In this document: positions 45,478 through 54,554 of the stretch, in pieces
Numbering within the stretch: position 1 is the stretch's first letter
Layout of the letters: every line of letters begins with the position of its first letter
Assembly (NCBI GenBank): GCA_013297875.1
Contig: JAAFIW010000024.1
Span: 1-64,000 of the forward strand
DNA: 64,000 nucleotides
DNA from: Comamonadaceae bacterium
Lineage (GTDB): Bacteria > Pseudomonadota > Gammaproteobacteria > Burkholderiales > Burkholderiaceae_C
Reading direction: 5' to 3'
Notes under the pieces: generated by a model
Database searches by the model: none
The model's input: only the letters and a program-made list of their open reading frames with translations
What the model was told of the DNA's origin: nothing
Program-made: the position numbers and the translations under genes

Positions 45478-46464
45478 TCACTGCGCCTGCAAATTGATCG
45501 ACTTGGCGATCGCGGCGCCAGTCGCCGCTTCTTTCTTGTAGAAGCTGTCCAGTTGCGAAAGCGTCATGGGCTCGGCAATCACCGAGCCGGCGGCTTCGAT
45601 GGTTTTGCGGGTTTCGGGGTTGGCTAGGCCCGCGTAGACGGCTTTGTGAATCGCGGCGACCTGGGCTTCGGGGGTTTTGGGGCTGACTTGTATGCCGATC
45701 CAGATGCTGAACTGGTAGTCTTCAAAGCCCTTGGTGTTGCGCGCTGGGGGCAGCTTGGGAAGGCGCGCGATCGACTGGGGTGATGCCACGGCAAGCGCCT
45801 TGATCTGGCCACCGTCAATAGCACCTAACACCGGGCCCACCAGCGGCACCACGGCAAAATCAATCACGCCGCCCATCAGGTCTTTCAGGTACGGGGCCAG
45901 GCCGTTGTAAGGTGCGTGCAGGCCTTTTGCGCCGGCGTTTTCCAGGGCTTTTTCAGCCATCAGGTGGTACAGCGAGCCAATGCCGGTGGAACCAAAACTC
46001 AAGGGCTTGTCGGCTTTTTTAGCAAACAGCACAAACTCTTCCAGCGTGTTGACAGGCAAGTCCTTTTTGACAACGATGGCAATCGGCGTGTGGCCCACCA
46101 GCGCGGCCATGCGCATATCGTCAGGCTTGTTTTTTGCGGCTGCCAGGCCCAGCGGGGTGTAGATCAGCTCCAGCGGTGACCCGGCCAAGATGGTATAGCC
46201 GTCAGGCGCTGCGTTGGCCGCTTTGAGTACACCCAAGGAGCCGCCCACACCCACCACGTTTTCCACAATGACAGGCTGACCCAGCGTGTCTTGCATGGAC
46301 TTGCCCACCAAGCGGCCGATCACATCCGAGCCGCCACCGGCGGGAAACGCAACGACCATGCTCACGGGTTTATTGGGGTAGCTTTGTGCCAGCGCCGCAG
46401 ACGACAGCGCCACCGCGCCAACGCAGGCACAAGCGGCCAGCAGGTTTTTGATCAAGGGGTTCAT
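45478..46464 (-). CDS. Bug-family solute-binding protein
   Basis: 328 residues. Signal peptide to SSAALAQ, then YPNKPVSMVVAFPAGGGSDV, IGRLVGKSMQDTLGQPVIVE, and VGVGGSLGVLKAANAAPDGY, standard TctC/Bug features. AGGAG lies 5 nt before ATG 46464. Orphan: no TctAB genes in the window. Ligand unknown. Confidence 0.9.
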   Translation of the reverse strand: MNPLIKNLLAACACVGAVALSSAALAQSYPNKPVSMVVAFPAGGGSDVIGRLVGKSMQDTLGQPVIVENVVGVGGSLGVLKAANAAPDGYTILAGSPLELIYTPLGLAAAKNKPDDMRMAALVGHTPIAIVVKKDLPVNTLEEFVLFAKKADKPLSFGSTGIGSLYHLMAEKALENAGAKGLHAPYNGLAPYLKDLMGGVIDFAVVPLVGPVLGAIDGGQIKALAVASPQSIARLPKLPPARNTKGFEDYQFSIWIGIQVSPKTPEAQVAAIHKAVYAGLANPETRKTIEAAGSVIAEPMTLSQLDSFYKKEAATGAAIAKSINLQAQ

Positions 46465-46609
46465 GTTGCTCCTAAGTTTTGTGATGATTGACCGACGACG
46501 GGGTCGGGCGAAATGGATCGCCACAAGCGGGCCAGCCAGTCATGCATTATAAATCATATTTATTTTTTATATGCAACATACTGCGTTTCAGTGGCTGTTG
46601 TGTGCGACA

Positions 46610-46655
46610 GAAAATGCTATTTTTTTCATAGCTTCTCGTGTGCACTGGGCTTGCG
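46610..46655 (+). repeat. Dispersed repeat, copy 16 (diverged)
   Basis: aaaatgctatttttttcata then gcttctcgtgtgcactgggc; between two minus-strand genes. Confidence 0.55.
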
Positions 46656-46673
46656 CGTTTGACCCATTTGGGT

Positions 46674-47879
46674 CTAAACCACGCTTTTTCCCGCTCGCAA
46701 ACCCAGCGCCAGCCGCGTTCCCCCGCCCACCACCACCGCCGTCGCCCAAAACACGGCTGACAGGCCCACGGCGGCACCGGCCACGCCAAACAGCACGGGC
46801 ATGAGCACGCTGGAGGCGTTGATGGCCATCAGTCGCAGGCCCAGGGCCTGGCCGTGCAGGTGCTCGGGGGTGATCTGATGCAGGGTGCTCATGATCATGG
46901 GTTGCACACTGCCCAGGGCCAGGCCCAGCAGCACCGAGCACAGGCCCATGGCCAGCGGGGCCGTCAGCAGGGGGTAGATGGCCAGCAGCGCGGCGGTGCT
47001 CAGCATGGCGGTGGCAATCACGGCCCATTCGCGCACCCGTGCGGCCACCAGCGGCAGCAAGAGCCGCACCGCCACCGCAGCCATGGCAAACGCGCCCAGG
47101 AGGCTTCCAATCACCGAGGCACTGAAGCCCAGGTCGTGGCCCAGCACCGGCACGAGAAAGGTGTGTACATCCCAGCAGGCCGACAGCAACCAGTTGATTA
47201 CCAACAGCCGGCGCAGATCGCGCTGGCGCAGCAGGCCCATGGCATTGCCTAGCAAGCTGGTGGAGTGACTCGCTACTGGGTCTTGCGCGGCCACCGGCGG
47301 CAGCTCGGCCACATCGCGGGTCAGCCACCAGGTCAGTATCGGCAGCAACGCAAGCATGAAAAACGCCACGCGAAAACCGGTGAAATCACCCGCAAAGGGG
47401 CCAGCGGGCAGCGCCGCATAGTCAATCAGCAGCCCGGCCGCAAACGGGCCGACAAAGTTGGACAGCGCCGGGCCAATGGCCAGCCAGCTGAACACCTGCT
47501 TGAGCTGCGTGGCACCCTCAGCCGCACGCCCCGCATGCCGTTGCAACGCAATCGACGCGGCCCCCGTGGCCCCACCGGTGCACAGCGCAGCCACGCACAG
47601 CACGGGAAACACCGGCCACACCACGGCTGCCGCCGTGCCCAGCAAGGCCAAAGCCGCAGCCCACGCCGCGGGCCGTCGCAGACCGTGCTGGTCAGCAAAG
47701 CGCCCGGCAGGCAGCGCCAGAAACACCTGCATCAAGGCAAACATGGCCAGCAGCACCCCCACCGCCGCCTCGCTGTAGCCCTGGCGCAGCGCCAGCAGCG
47801 GCGCTGCCATGCGCATACCCGCCATGCAGGCGTGCAGGCACATTTGGGCGGCGATGAGGCGGGCGAGCGCAGCGGTCAT
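46674..47879 (-). CDS. MFS transporter
   Basis: 401 residues with 12 predicted membrane segments. MFS loop 2-3 motif: GRFADQHGLRRPAAWAAALA. No substrate-specific signature seen; could be a drug or metabolite exporter. ATG 47879 (MTAALARLIAAQM) chosen, as the upstream extension is non-hydrophobic and untypical. Very GC-rich with long antisense frames. Confidence 0.88.
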   Translation of the reverse strand: MTAALARLIAAQMCLHACMAGMRMAAPLLALRQGYSEAAVGVLLAMFALMQVFLALPAGRFADQHGLRRPAAWAAALALLGTAAAVVWPVFPVLCVAALCTGGATGAASIALQRHAGRAAEGATQLKQVFSWLAIGPALSNFVGPFAAGLLIDYAALPAGPFAGDFTGFRVAFFMLALLPILTWWLTRDVAELPPVAAQDPVASHSTSLLGNAMGLLRQRDLRRLLVINWLLSACWDVHTFLVPVLGHDLGFSASVIGSLLGAFAMAAVAVRLLLPLVAARVREWAVIATAMLSTAALLAIYPLLTAPLAMGLCSVLLGLALGSVQPMIMSTLHQITPEHLHGQALGLRLMAINASSVLMPVLFGVAGAAVGLSAVFWATAVVVGGGTRLALGLRAGKSVV

Positions 47880-47979
47880 GGTGTTTTGCGGCAAGGGTAA
47901 CCGCCTGCCGCTGAAACACGCTGACAGCAACACCCAACCGTTCGCCGCCAACAACCCATTTTTGATTTTTAAGTCAAAT

Positions 47980-48032
47980 CAGGCAGACGTGCACATTGGA
48001 AGCGCACAAGCAGCTACTTATTCAGTAGCAAA
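47980..48032 (-). repeat. Dispersed repeat, copy 17 (diverged)
   Basis: Minus strand tttgctactgaataagtagc then tgcttgtgcgcttccaatgt; between SDR and MFS genes. Confidence 0.5.
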
Positions 48033-48049
48033 ACAGGGCTGAGCCTGGC

Positions 48050-48811
48050 TCAGAGTTGCACGCCCTTGGTCAAGGCACCGTCCACCACCAGATTGGTGCC
48101 CGTGATGAAGCTGGCCGCGGGGCTGGCCAGAAACACCGCTGCGTTGGCCATCTCTTGCGGCGTTCCCATGCGCCCGGTGGGGTTCATGGCCAGGGCTTGC
48201 TTGAACAGTTCCGGGTTGCCATGTTCGATCTGGTTCCACACACCGCCCGCAAAGTAGGTATTGCCCGGCGACACGGAGTTGGCGCGGATTTTCTTGCCGG
48301 CCAGGTGGTAGGCCAGGCCCTGGGTGTAGTGCACGATGGCCGCTTTGAATGCACCGTAGGGGCCGGCGGCAAAGTCAATCTCGCGGCCCGACACGCTGGA
48401 GATGGTGACGATGGCGGCATGGGCGCTGCGCTCCAGGTGAGGCATCGCGGCGTTCACCAGGCGCACGGTGCCCATCATGTCGACCTCAAAGCCACGCTGC
48501 CAGCCGGCTTCATCGTTGGCAATCGCCAGGGCGCTCACATTGGCCACCACAATGTCAATGCCGCCCAGCGCAGCAGCGGCATCATTCACCCAGGTGGACA
48601 GTGCCGGGCCATCGCCCACGTCGGCCACGCGGCCAAATACCGTGACGCCGTAGCCTGAAAAGTCAGACACGGTTTGCTGAACCTCTTGTGCATGGCGCGC
48701 GCAAAAGGCGATGTGCACACCCTCGGCAGCCAGCGTTTGCGCAATCGCGCGCCCGATGCCCTTGGTACCGCCGGTGACAACGGCTTTCAGGCCTTTGAGT
48801 CCGAGATCCAT
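48050..48811 (-). CDS. SDR family oxidoreductase
   Basis: 253 residues. TGGTKGIGRAIAQTLAAEG, FCARHAQEVQQT (Arg for NADP), ISSVSGREIDFAAGPYGAFK with the catalytic Ser, Tyr and Lys (YGAFK), and SPGNTYFAGGVWNQIEHGNP. FabG-like SDR of unknown substrate. It begins 18 nt after the acetamidase/formamidase stop on the same strand, so it may be the last gene of the amide operon. Confidence 0.85.
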   Translation of the reverse strand: MDLGLKGLKAVVTGGTKGIGRAIAQTLAAEGVHIAFCARHAQEVQQTVSDFSGYGVTVFGRVADVGDGPALSTWVNDAAAALGGIDIVVANVSALAIANDEAGWQRGFEVDMMGTVRLVNAAMPHLERSAHAAIVTISSVSGREIDFAAGPYGAFKAAIVHYTQGLAYHLAGKKIRANSVSPGNTYFAGGVWNQIEHGNPELFKQALAMNPTGRMGTPQEMANAAVFLASPAASFITGTNLVVDGALTKGVQL

Positions 48812-48828
48812 GATGTGCTCCTTCGTGT

Positions 48829-49836
48829 TTAAGTTGGAATATTGGCCAGATACTTCTTGCTGATGCCTGCGCCCACGGTGTACTTGGGGTCTACAAAGTT
48901 ACCCAGCCTCACCTGGCCGCACTGGCTGAGCATCATGTAGGCGTCCCACCGGTCATAGCCATACTCGGCTTCCATCCACAAGATCAGTTCCTTGTAGGCA
49001 ATGCGAGCCGCATCTTCCAGCGGCCGGGCACTGCCAATGGCCATGATCACGGACGCGTTTTCCAATCGGGGCCATTCCAGGCTCCAGCCCTTGATCAGAT
49101 CGACGGTGATGGTGGTGGTGCTCGAATATTCCACCGCCGTGCCGCAGACCTCGCCATCGCCCTGGCAGGCATGGGCATCGCCAATGAACAAACGCCCTCC
49201 AGCACTGCGAACTGGCAAGTAGGTGATGCTGCCCGGCCCCATGTCGGGCAGGTCCATATTGCCGCCATGCGAATCGGGCGTGAGCGTGTTGATCGAGTCG
49301 ATCTCGGGCGAGCAGCTCAGCGTGCCGATATGGGGTTTGTATGGCAGCGTGACTCGCCGGCTCCAGTACACGCCGTTTTCATCCAGATCAATCTTGCGCA
49401 CGATCTCGGGCAATGAATCGGCCAGCAGCGCCGTGAGCGAGGTGCCACTGAGCGCACCAAACTGCGGGATCATTGCGCAGGTACCGCGTGGGTTGGGGCC
49501 GCGCGGTGCCATCGACTCGATGTAGACCGCCAGCACATCACCTTTCTCGGCACCTGCCACCATGATGGGACCGTTTTGCGGGTTCACAAAGGGCATGGTG
49601 AGCACCTTGGATGGCAGGTCTTGCTCGGTCTTCACCGCGCCTTCAAATGCATCGCGTGTTTCCACCACGACGCGATCCCCCGGCCTTATGTGCAGCACCG
49701 GCTCGGAGTAAGGGCCTATGGTGTAGTGGTATTTGCCTTGCGCGGCCTCGGTCAGGCTGTGCGTGTCGGGGGTGCGGCCTTGGGCCACGCCTTTGATGCG
49801 CATGATGGATTGCGCCAGCCATTGCGTGTCGATCAT
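48829..49836 (-). CDS. Acetamidase/formamidase (FmdA/AmdA family)
   Basis: 335 residues, hydrolyses short aliphatic amides to ammonia and acid. Family features: LHIRPGDRVVVETRDAFEG, GAEKGDVLAVYIESMAPRG, DSHGGNMDLPDMGPGSITYL and GDAHACQGDGEVCGTAVE. ATG 49836 has AGGAGAC upstream. In an operon with a complete ABC importer, a second amidase and an AmiC-like sensor, so it likely acts on an imported amide. Confidence 0.92.
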   Translation of the reverse strand: MIDTQWLAQSIMRIKGVAQGRTPDTHSLTEAAQGKYHYTIGPYSEPVLHIRPGDRVVVETRDAFEGAVKTEQDLPSKVLTMPFVNPQNGPIMVAGAEKGDVLAVYIESMAPRGPNPRGTCAMIPQFGALSGTSLTALLADSLPEIVRKIDLDENGVYWSRRVTLPYKPHIGTLSCSPEIDSINTLTPDSHGGNMDLPDMGPGSITYLPVRSAGGRLFIGDAHACQGDGEVCGTAVEYSSTTTITVDLIKGWSLEWPRLENASVIMAIGSARPLEDAARIAYKELILWMEAEYGYDRWDAYMMLSQCGQVRLGNFVDPKYTVGAGISKKYLANIPT

Positions 49837-49868
49837 GTTGTCTCCTGTTTTCTGCCGGGTCGTAAACG

Positions 49869-50573
49869 TCAACTGTGAACGCCGGTGTACTGACTCATCA
49901 CACTCAAATCGCTCAGGTGCTCACGCGGAATTTCACCGCCCAGTTGGCCACGCTTGATGACCAGAACCCGTTGCGACACCGACGCGATGAATTCCAGGTT
50001 TTGCTCCACCAGCACGATAGTCAGTTTCATGCGGTCACGCAACGAGGCCAGTGTCTCGGCAATTTCCTCAATGATGGAAGGTTGAATGCCCTCAGTCGGC
50101 TCATCCAGCAACAGCAATGTGGGTTTGCCCGCCAACGCGCGGGCCAGTGCCAGCAGCTGTTGTTCGCCGCCAGATAAGGATCCGCCCATTCGATCCAGCA
50201 AGGGCTTGAGCCGGGGAAAGTCCTCCAGCAAGGCATCGATGGATTGCACATCGGCCTGCCCTGTTTTGACCATGCCCATGCGCAGGTTGTCCATCGCGCT
50301 GAGGGTGGGAAAGATTTCCCGGCCTTGTGGCACATACGCCATGCCCAGCTTGGCACGGGCGTGCGGCGCATAGCGCGTGATGTCCGTCCCGTTTAAATGC
50401 ACCGTGCCCTGGCTGGCGCGCAAAGAACCCATCAGGCTTCGCAGCAAAGTGGTCTTGCCCATGCCGTTGTGGCCCAGTATGCCGACCGACTCCCCCTGCG
50501 CAATGCTCAGCGAAATGCCGTGCAGCACAGGGATCAACCCATAGCTTGCGTGCAGGTTCACGACGCTCAGCAT
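49869..50573 (-). CDS. Amide/branched-chain type ABC transporter ATPase (LivF/UrtE type)
   Basis: 234 residues. Walker A GHNGMGKTT, AYVPQGREIFPTLSAMDNLR typical of LivF/UrtE, signature GGSLSGGEQQLLALARALAG, Walker B LLLLDEPTEGIQPS. Energises the importer with the LivG-type ATPase. It is 9 nt after the LivG-type gene. Confidence 0.93.
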   Translation of the reverse strand: MLSVVNLHASYGLIPVLHGISLSIAQGESVGILGHNGMGKTTLLRSLMGSLRASQGTVHLNGTDITRYAPHARAKLGMAYVPQGREIFPTLSAMDNLRMGMVKTGQADVQSIDALLEDFPRLKPLLDRMGGSLSGGEQQLLALARALAGKPTLLLLDEPTEGIQPSIIEEIAETLASLRDRMKLTIVLVEQNLEFIASVSQRVLVIKRGQLGGEIPREHLSDLSVMSQYTGVHS

Positions 50574-50582
50574 GTTAGTCCT

Positions 50583-51299
50583 TCAGTGAGGCTTTTTGCC
50601 CAGGTAAATCTGCTGGATCAAGGGGTCACCCATGATGCGATCCGGCGTGTCTTCCTTGATCACAGCGCCCTGGTGCAAGACCGTGACGGTTCTGGCGATC
50701 ATGCGAATGAAGTTCATGTCGTGCTCCACCACCACCAGGGCGTGGTTTCGATTGATCTGCAAAATCAACTCTGCCGTGCGCGCCACCTCGGCGTCGCTCA
50801 TGCCGGCGGCGGGCTCATCCAGCAAAATCAATGGAGGGTCGGCGGCAATGACCACACCAATTTCCACCCATTGACGCAAGCCATGCGCCAGCAGACCGGC
50901 AATGGACTCCCGGTGCGACAACATGCCCACCCGCTCGAGCGTTTCATGGGTGATGCGATCTGCGTTTGGTTTGTTGTTCAGTCGACGCGCCGACAACCAG
51001 ACGTTTTCCCAGACGCTCAAGCCATTGAACAAGCTGGGTACCTGGGTTTTGATGCCAATACCCAGGCGACCCGGCTCGTGGGCTTGCATCTTGGAGATGT
51101 CCTGACCCCGAAACAGAATCTGGCCCGAGGTGGGCTTGACCTGGCCGGTCAGCAGCTTGAAGAAGGTACTCTTGCCAGCGCCGTTAGGGCCAATCACACA
51201 ACGCAGTTCACCTTCAGCCAGCTTGAAGTTCACATCCCGCGTGGCATGGACGCCGCCAAAGCGGACGTTCAGGTTGCGGGTTTCGATCAGCGGCGTCAT
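50583..51299 (-). CDS. Amide/branched-chain type ABC transporter ATPase (LivG/UrtD type)
   Basis: 238 residues. Walker A GPNGAGKST, RLGIGIKTQVPSLFNGLSVW as in UrtD, a signature region that reads LAHGLRQWVEIGVVIAADPP, and LILLDEPAAGMSDAEV. The signature lacks the usual LSGGQ, as in UrtD proteins. ATG 51299 (MTPLIETRNLNVRFGG) overlaps the upstream permease by ATGA. Confidence 0.92.
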   Translation of the reverse strand: MTPLIETRNLNVRFGGVHATRDVNFKLAEGELRCVIGPNGAGKSTFFKLLTGQVKPTSGQILFRGQDISKMQAHEPGRLGIGIKTQVPSLFNGLSVWENVWLSARRLNNKPNADRITHETLERVGMLSHRESIAGLLAHGLRQWVEIGVVIAADPPLILLDEPAAGMSDAEVARTAELILQINRNHALVVVEHDMNFIRMIARTVTVLHQGAVIKEDTPDRIMGDPLIQQIYLGKKPH

Positions 51300-52357
51300 A
51301 CCGTCTGCTCGGTGCTGACAGGTTGGGCAGGTGGTGGAGCCTCTTTGGACTGTTTGGCTTTGCGCCAACGCGCGAGCAGCACATCACCGAGGTTGCACAG
51401 ACTGGGCACCACACCGCGCGGCACCAGCAATACAAACCCGACCAGAATGGCACCCAGCACCAGGTTGGCATTGAACACTTGCTGTGTGCCGATTTGCGTG
51501 CTCAGCCACTGAATCGCCACACAGCCAATAATGGGCCCGATCAAGGTACCCAGCCCGCCCACGATGACCCAAATGATGATCTGAGCCGATTGCGCCAGAC
51601 CAAAAATGGTGGGGCTGGTAAAGGCACCCCAGTTGGCAAACAGACAACCGGCCAGCCCGGCAATGGCACCGCCCAAGGTGAAGCAAAACAACTTGTAGGC
51701 CCGGGCGTCATAGCCCAGCAGCAAGACCCTTTGCTCGTTTTCTTTGGCGGCAATCATCACGCGGCCGATCTTGGAACTGAGGAGCCAGCGCAAACCTGCG
51801 TAAACCAGCAACAGGCAGGCGGCAGTCAGATAAAACAGATCCTTCGGGGTGAGTATGTTGTCGATCTGACCGGGCACGTTCAAGGTGGGTATGGCCGGAA
51901 TGCCATTGAAGCCACCCAGCGGTGCATTGCCAATTTTCCATTCCGGGCCGGCTGTGGAGTTGATGAGGTTGAACAAAATCAGCGTGACGGTGAGTGTGAT
52001 CACGCCCATGTAGACATCTGACAGGCGACCATAAAAAATCACATACCCCAGTAGGGCAGCGAACAATGCGGGCACCACAATTGCCAGAAAAAATGGCACC
52101 GTGCTGTCGCCCATGTTGATCACGGCAATGGCGTAGGTATAAGCGCCCAGGCCAAAAAACGCGGCCTGACCAAAACACAGAATGCCACCATATCCCCATA
52201 TGAAACCCAGGCTGACAGCCAGTATGGACATCACGGCATAAATGGTGACCTGCAGCAGCGTGTAGTCGTCCATCACATAAGGCAAGCCCAGTAGCAGCAG
52301 CACGCCAATGACCAGGCTGAGCGCGGCACTCTTCCACGACTTGGCAAAGCTGTTCAC
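51296..52357 (-). CDS. ABC transporter permease (LivM/UrtC type)
   Basis: 353 residues, about ten hydrophobic segments. LGFIWGYGGILCFGQAAFFG and the loop AAKENEQRVLLLGYDARAYK, which contacts the ATPase, are LivM/UrtC features. The start is a GTG at 52357 overlapping the upstream permease stop (GTGA); the longer open frame to 52741 is antisense-like run-through. C-terminal 30 residues are a charged, Pro-rich tail. Confidence 0.9.
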   Translation of the reverse strand: MNSFAKSWKSAALSLVIGVLLLLGLPYVMDDYTLLQVTIYAVMSILAVSLGFIWGYGGILCFGQAAFFGLGAYTYAIAVINMGDSTVPFFLAIVVPALFAALLGYVIFYGRLSDVYMGVITLTVTLILFNLINSTAGPEWKIGNAPLGGFNGIPAIPTLNVPGQIDNILTPKDLFYLTAACLLLVYAGLRWLLSSKIGRVMIAAKENEQRVLLLGYDARAYKLFCFTLGGAIAGLAGCLFANWGAFTSPTIFGLAQSAQIIIWVIVGGLGTLIGPIIGCVAIQWLSTQIGTQQVFNANLVLGAILVGFVLLVPRGVVPSLCNLGDVLLARWRKAKQSKEAPPPAQPVSTEQTV

Positions 52358-53220
52358 AGCGAACCTTTGAAAAAGCGCCCGGTAATGCCCTGCGGCAACA
52401 AGCGGAGCATGACGATCGCGGCCAGCAGCAAGGCCACTTCGCCGAAAACGGGGGTGGTGATGAAGGTGGCCAACTGGTTGATGGCCCCAAACAGACCAGA
52501 TGCACTGACCAACCCCACCAAAATGGCTGGGCCACCGCCAATCACCGTGATAAACGACTTTGCGACAAAGGCTGCACCCATGGTGGGCACCACACCGGTC
52601 AACGGGGCCAGCAGCGCACCGGCCAAGCCCGACAACGCTGCACCCACCGCAAACGTGATCGAATAAACCCGGCTGGGGCTGATGCCCAGCGCATTGGCCA
52701 TCTCGGGGTTTTGCATGGTGCCGCGCGCAATCAGGCCCCACTGCGTGCGAAGCAGCACCCAGCGCAGCGCCAGGGCCAAGACCACCGCCACACCAATGAT
52801 GACCAGGGTATAGCCGCTGACGGAGTAACCACCCACCGCAAAATTACCCAGCGGTGCCGACACGCCAGCCGTGGTGTTGCCCGCAATCGACGTCACGATG
52901 CCCACCAATAGCAAAGACAAGCCCCAGGTTGCCAGCATGGTGTCCACCATGCGGCCATACAAACGGCGAATGACCAAGCGCTCCAGCACCACACCCACCA
53001 GGCCCACAGCCAGCGGGGCGATGAAGAAAATGGCTACCCACAGGTTAATGCCCAGCTTGTGGGCAGCGATGGTGGCGTAGGCCCCCAGCATCAAGAACTC
53101 GCCATGTGCCAGGTTGATCACTTTCATCATGCCGAAGATGACCGCAAGCCCGGCCGAGATGATGACCAGGCTTGCCACCGCATACAGCACCTGGATGACA
53201 ACGATGACGGCCAGATCCAT
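52354..53220 (-). CDS. ABC transporter permease (LivH/UrtB type)
   Basis: 288 residues, eight to nine hydrophobic segments. FGMMKVINLAHGEFLMLGAY and ANALGISPSRVYSITFAVGA are LivH/UrtB motifs. Forms the channel with the LivM-type permease. Follows the binding-protein gene by 37 nt. Confidence 0.93.
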   Translation of the reverse strand: MDLAVIVVIQVLYAVASLVIISAGLAVIFGMMKVINLAHGEFLMLGAYATIAAHKLGINLWVAIFFIAPLAVGLVGVVLERLVIRRLYGRMVDTMLATWGLSLLLVGIVTSIAGNTTAGVSAPLGNFAVGGYSVSGYTLVIIGVAVVLALALRWVLLRTQWGLIARGTMQNPEMANALGISPSRVYSITFAVGAALSGLAGALLAPLTGVVPTMGAAFVAKSFITVIGGGPAILVGLVSASGLFGAINQLATFITTPVFGEVALLLAAIVMLRLLPQGITGRFFKGSL

Positions 53221-53257
53221 ACGCTAACAATCGCTGAGGGCGCGCTGTCTGTCGGAA

Positions 53258-54484
53258 TCAGACCTTGATGACATATTGCTGGTTGTCTTTGGGATTCTTC
53301 TGCAGGTTGCAGACGGCGCTCGTATCGGCGGGCTTTTCCTGCTCGAAGGTCTGCAGGATGTTGAGCTTCTTGGCTTTCACCTCGGCCACGCTGACGTTCA
53401 AGATGCAATGGTGGGTTGCCGGGTCTATCGTTACCTTGCCGCTGGGCGCGTTGATGCTGATGCCCGACTCCAATGCGACGGTGACTTTTTCCTTGTCAAT
53501 TGATCCCGCTTTTTTCACGCCTTCGACCCACAGCTTGAAGCCCTGGTAAGTGCCCATCGCCAGCTCGGTGATGTTGGGGTAGTCAGCCCCGAAGCGTTTG
53601 TAAAAGCGCTCCTTGAAGGCCTTGTTCACCGGGTTGTCGATGTTTTCAAAATAGTTGTATGACAGCAGGAATCCATCGGCTTCCGCAGCCGAGAGCACGA
53701 TGTGCTCATTGCCAACGGCGAAGGTGGTGGAGGCCAGCGGAATCTTCTTGGTCAAGCCCGCCGCAGCCCATTGCCGGTAGAAGGAAATGTGTGCGCCACC
53801 CACCAGGGCCGATACCACCATGTCGGGCTTGGCGGCTTCGATCTTGGAGATGGTGGGGCCGAAGTTGGTCACGTCGAGCGGGAAAAAGTCAATGGATGCA
53901 ATGGAGCCGCCATTTTCGAGCGCGTACTTCTTGACCCACTGCGAGGTGATCTGGCCATAGTTGTAGTCAGCTGCCACCACATAAATCTTCTTGCCCCATT
54001 TTTTCATTGCAAATGGAATCAGCTTGTTCACCGTCTGTGCTGGCGTCACGCCGGTGCTGAAGGTTCCCCGGTCACACACACCACCTTCGTATTGGGTGTT
54101 GTAGAAGTAAAGCGTCTTGTTGCGGTTGAGCACGGGGCGAATCACTTCGCGCGATGCGGAGGTGATGCCGCCATGCACCACGGCCACCTTGTCTTTCAAC
54201 GCCGCCTGTTGGGCAAACTGGGCATACATCTGCATATTGGATTGCGGGTCGTAGCTGACCAGCTTGCACTTGCGCCCCAGCAAACCGCCCGCCGCGTTTT
54301 GCTCTTCAATGGCCAGGGCCAGGGCGTCCAGCATGGGTTTGCCGTAAATGTCCAGGCCCCCAGACAGGTCGTGGATGCTGCCAATCCCGATGTCGTCCGC
54401 CGCCAATGCGGCCAGCGGAGAGACCAGGGCGGCGCTGCCTATGCTGGCTGCGCCGGAAGACTTGATGAAGGTACGACGGTCCAT
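53258..54484 (-). CDS. Tat-exported amide/urea-type binding protein
   Basis: 408 residues. The N-terminus MDRRTFIKSSGAASIGSAAL is a twin-arginine signal. The mature protein is a type I periplasmic-binding fold close to UrtA/FmdD/AmiC: IGIGSIHDLSGGLDIYGKPM, GGLLGRKCKLVSYDPQSNMQ, YEGGVCDRGTFSTGVTPAQT, MGTYQGFKLWVEGVKKAG. With amide hydrolases on both sides, an amide ligand such as formamide or acetamide is most likely; urea is possible. ATG 54484 follows AAGGAA. Confidence 0.9.
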   Translation of the reverse strand: MDRRTFIKSSGAASIGSAALVSPLAALAADDIGIGSIHDLSGGLDIYGKPMLDALALAIEEQNAAGGLLGRKCKLVSYDPQSNMQMYAQFAQQAALKDKVAVVHGGITSASREVIRPVLNRNKTLYFYNTQYEGGVCDRGTFSTGVTPAQTVNKLIPFAMKKWGKKIYVVAADYNYGQITSQWVKKYALENGGSIASIDFFPLDVTNFGPTISKIEAAKPDMVVSALVGGAHISFYRQWAAAGLTKKIPLASTTFAVGNEHIVLSAAEADGFLLSYNYFENIDNPVNKAFKERFYKRFGADYPNITELAMGTYQGFKLWVEGVKKAGSIDKEKVTVALESGISINAPSGKVTIDPATHHCILNVSVAEVKAKKLNILQTFEQEKPADTSAVCNLQKNPKDNQQYVIKV

Positions 54485-54554
54485 GGCTTCGGTTCCTTTT
54501 GATATGACGGCATAAACCGCCTGGTTGTTGGCAAAGGCGAAAACGATTCTGGCG

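Noticed and set aside
51296-52741. Long 481-codon version of the LivM-type permease
   Set aside because: The first 128 codons overlap the LivH-type gene in another frame; the GTG at 52357 overlaps its stop and begins the conserved permease sequence.
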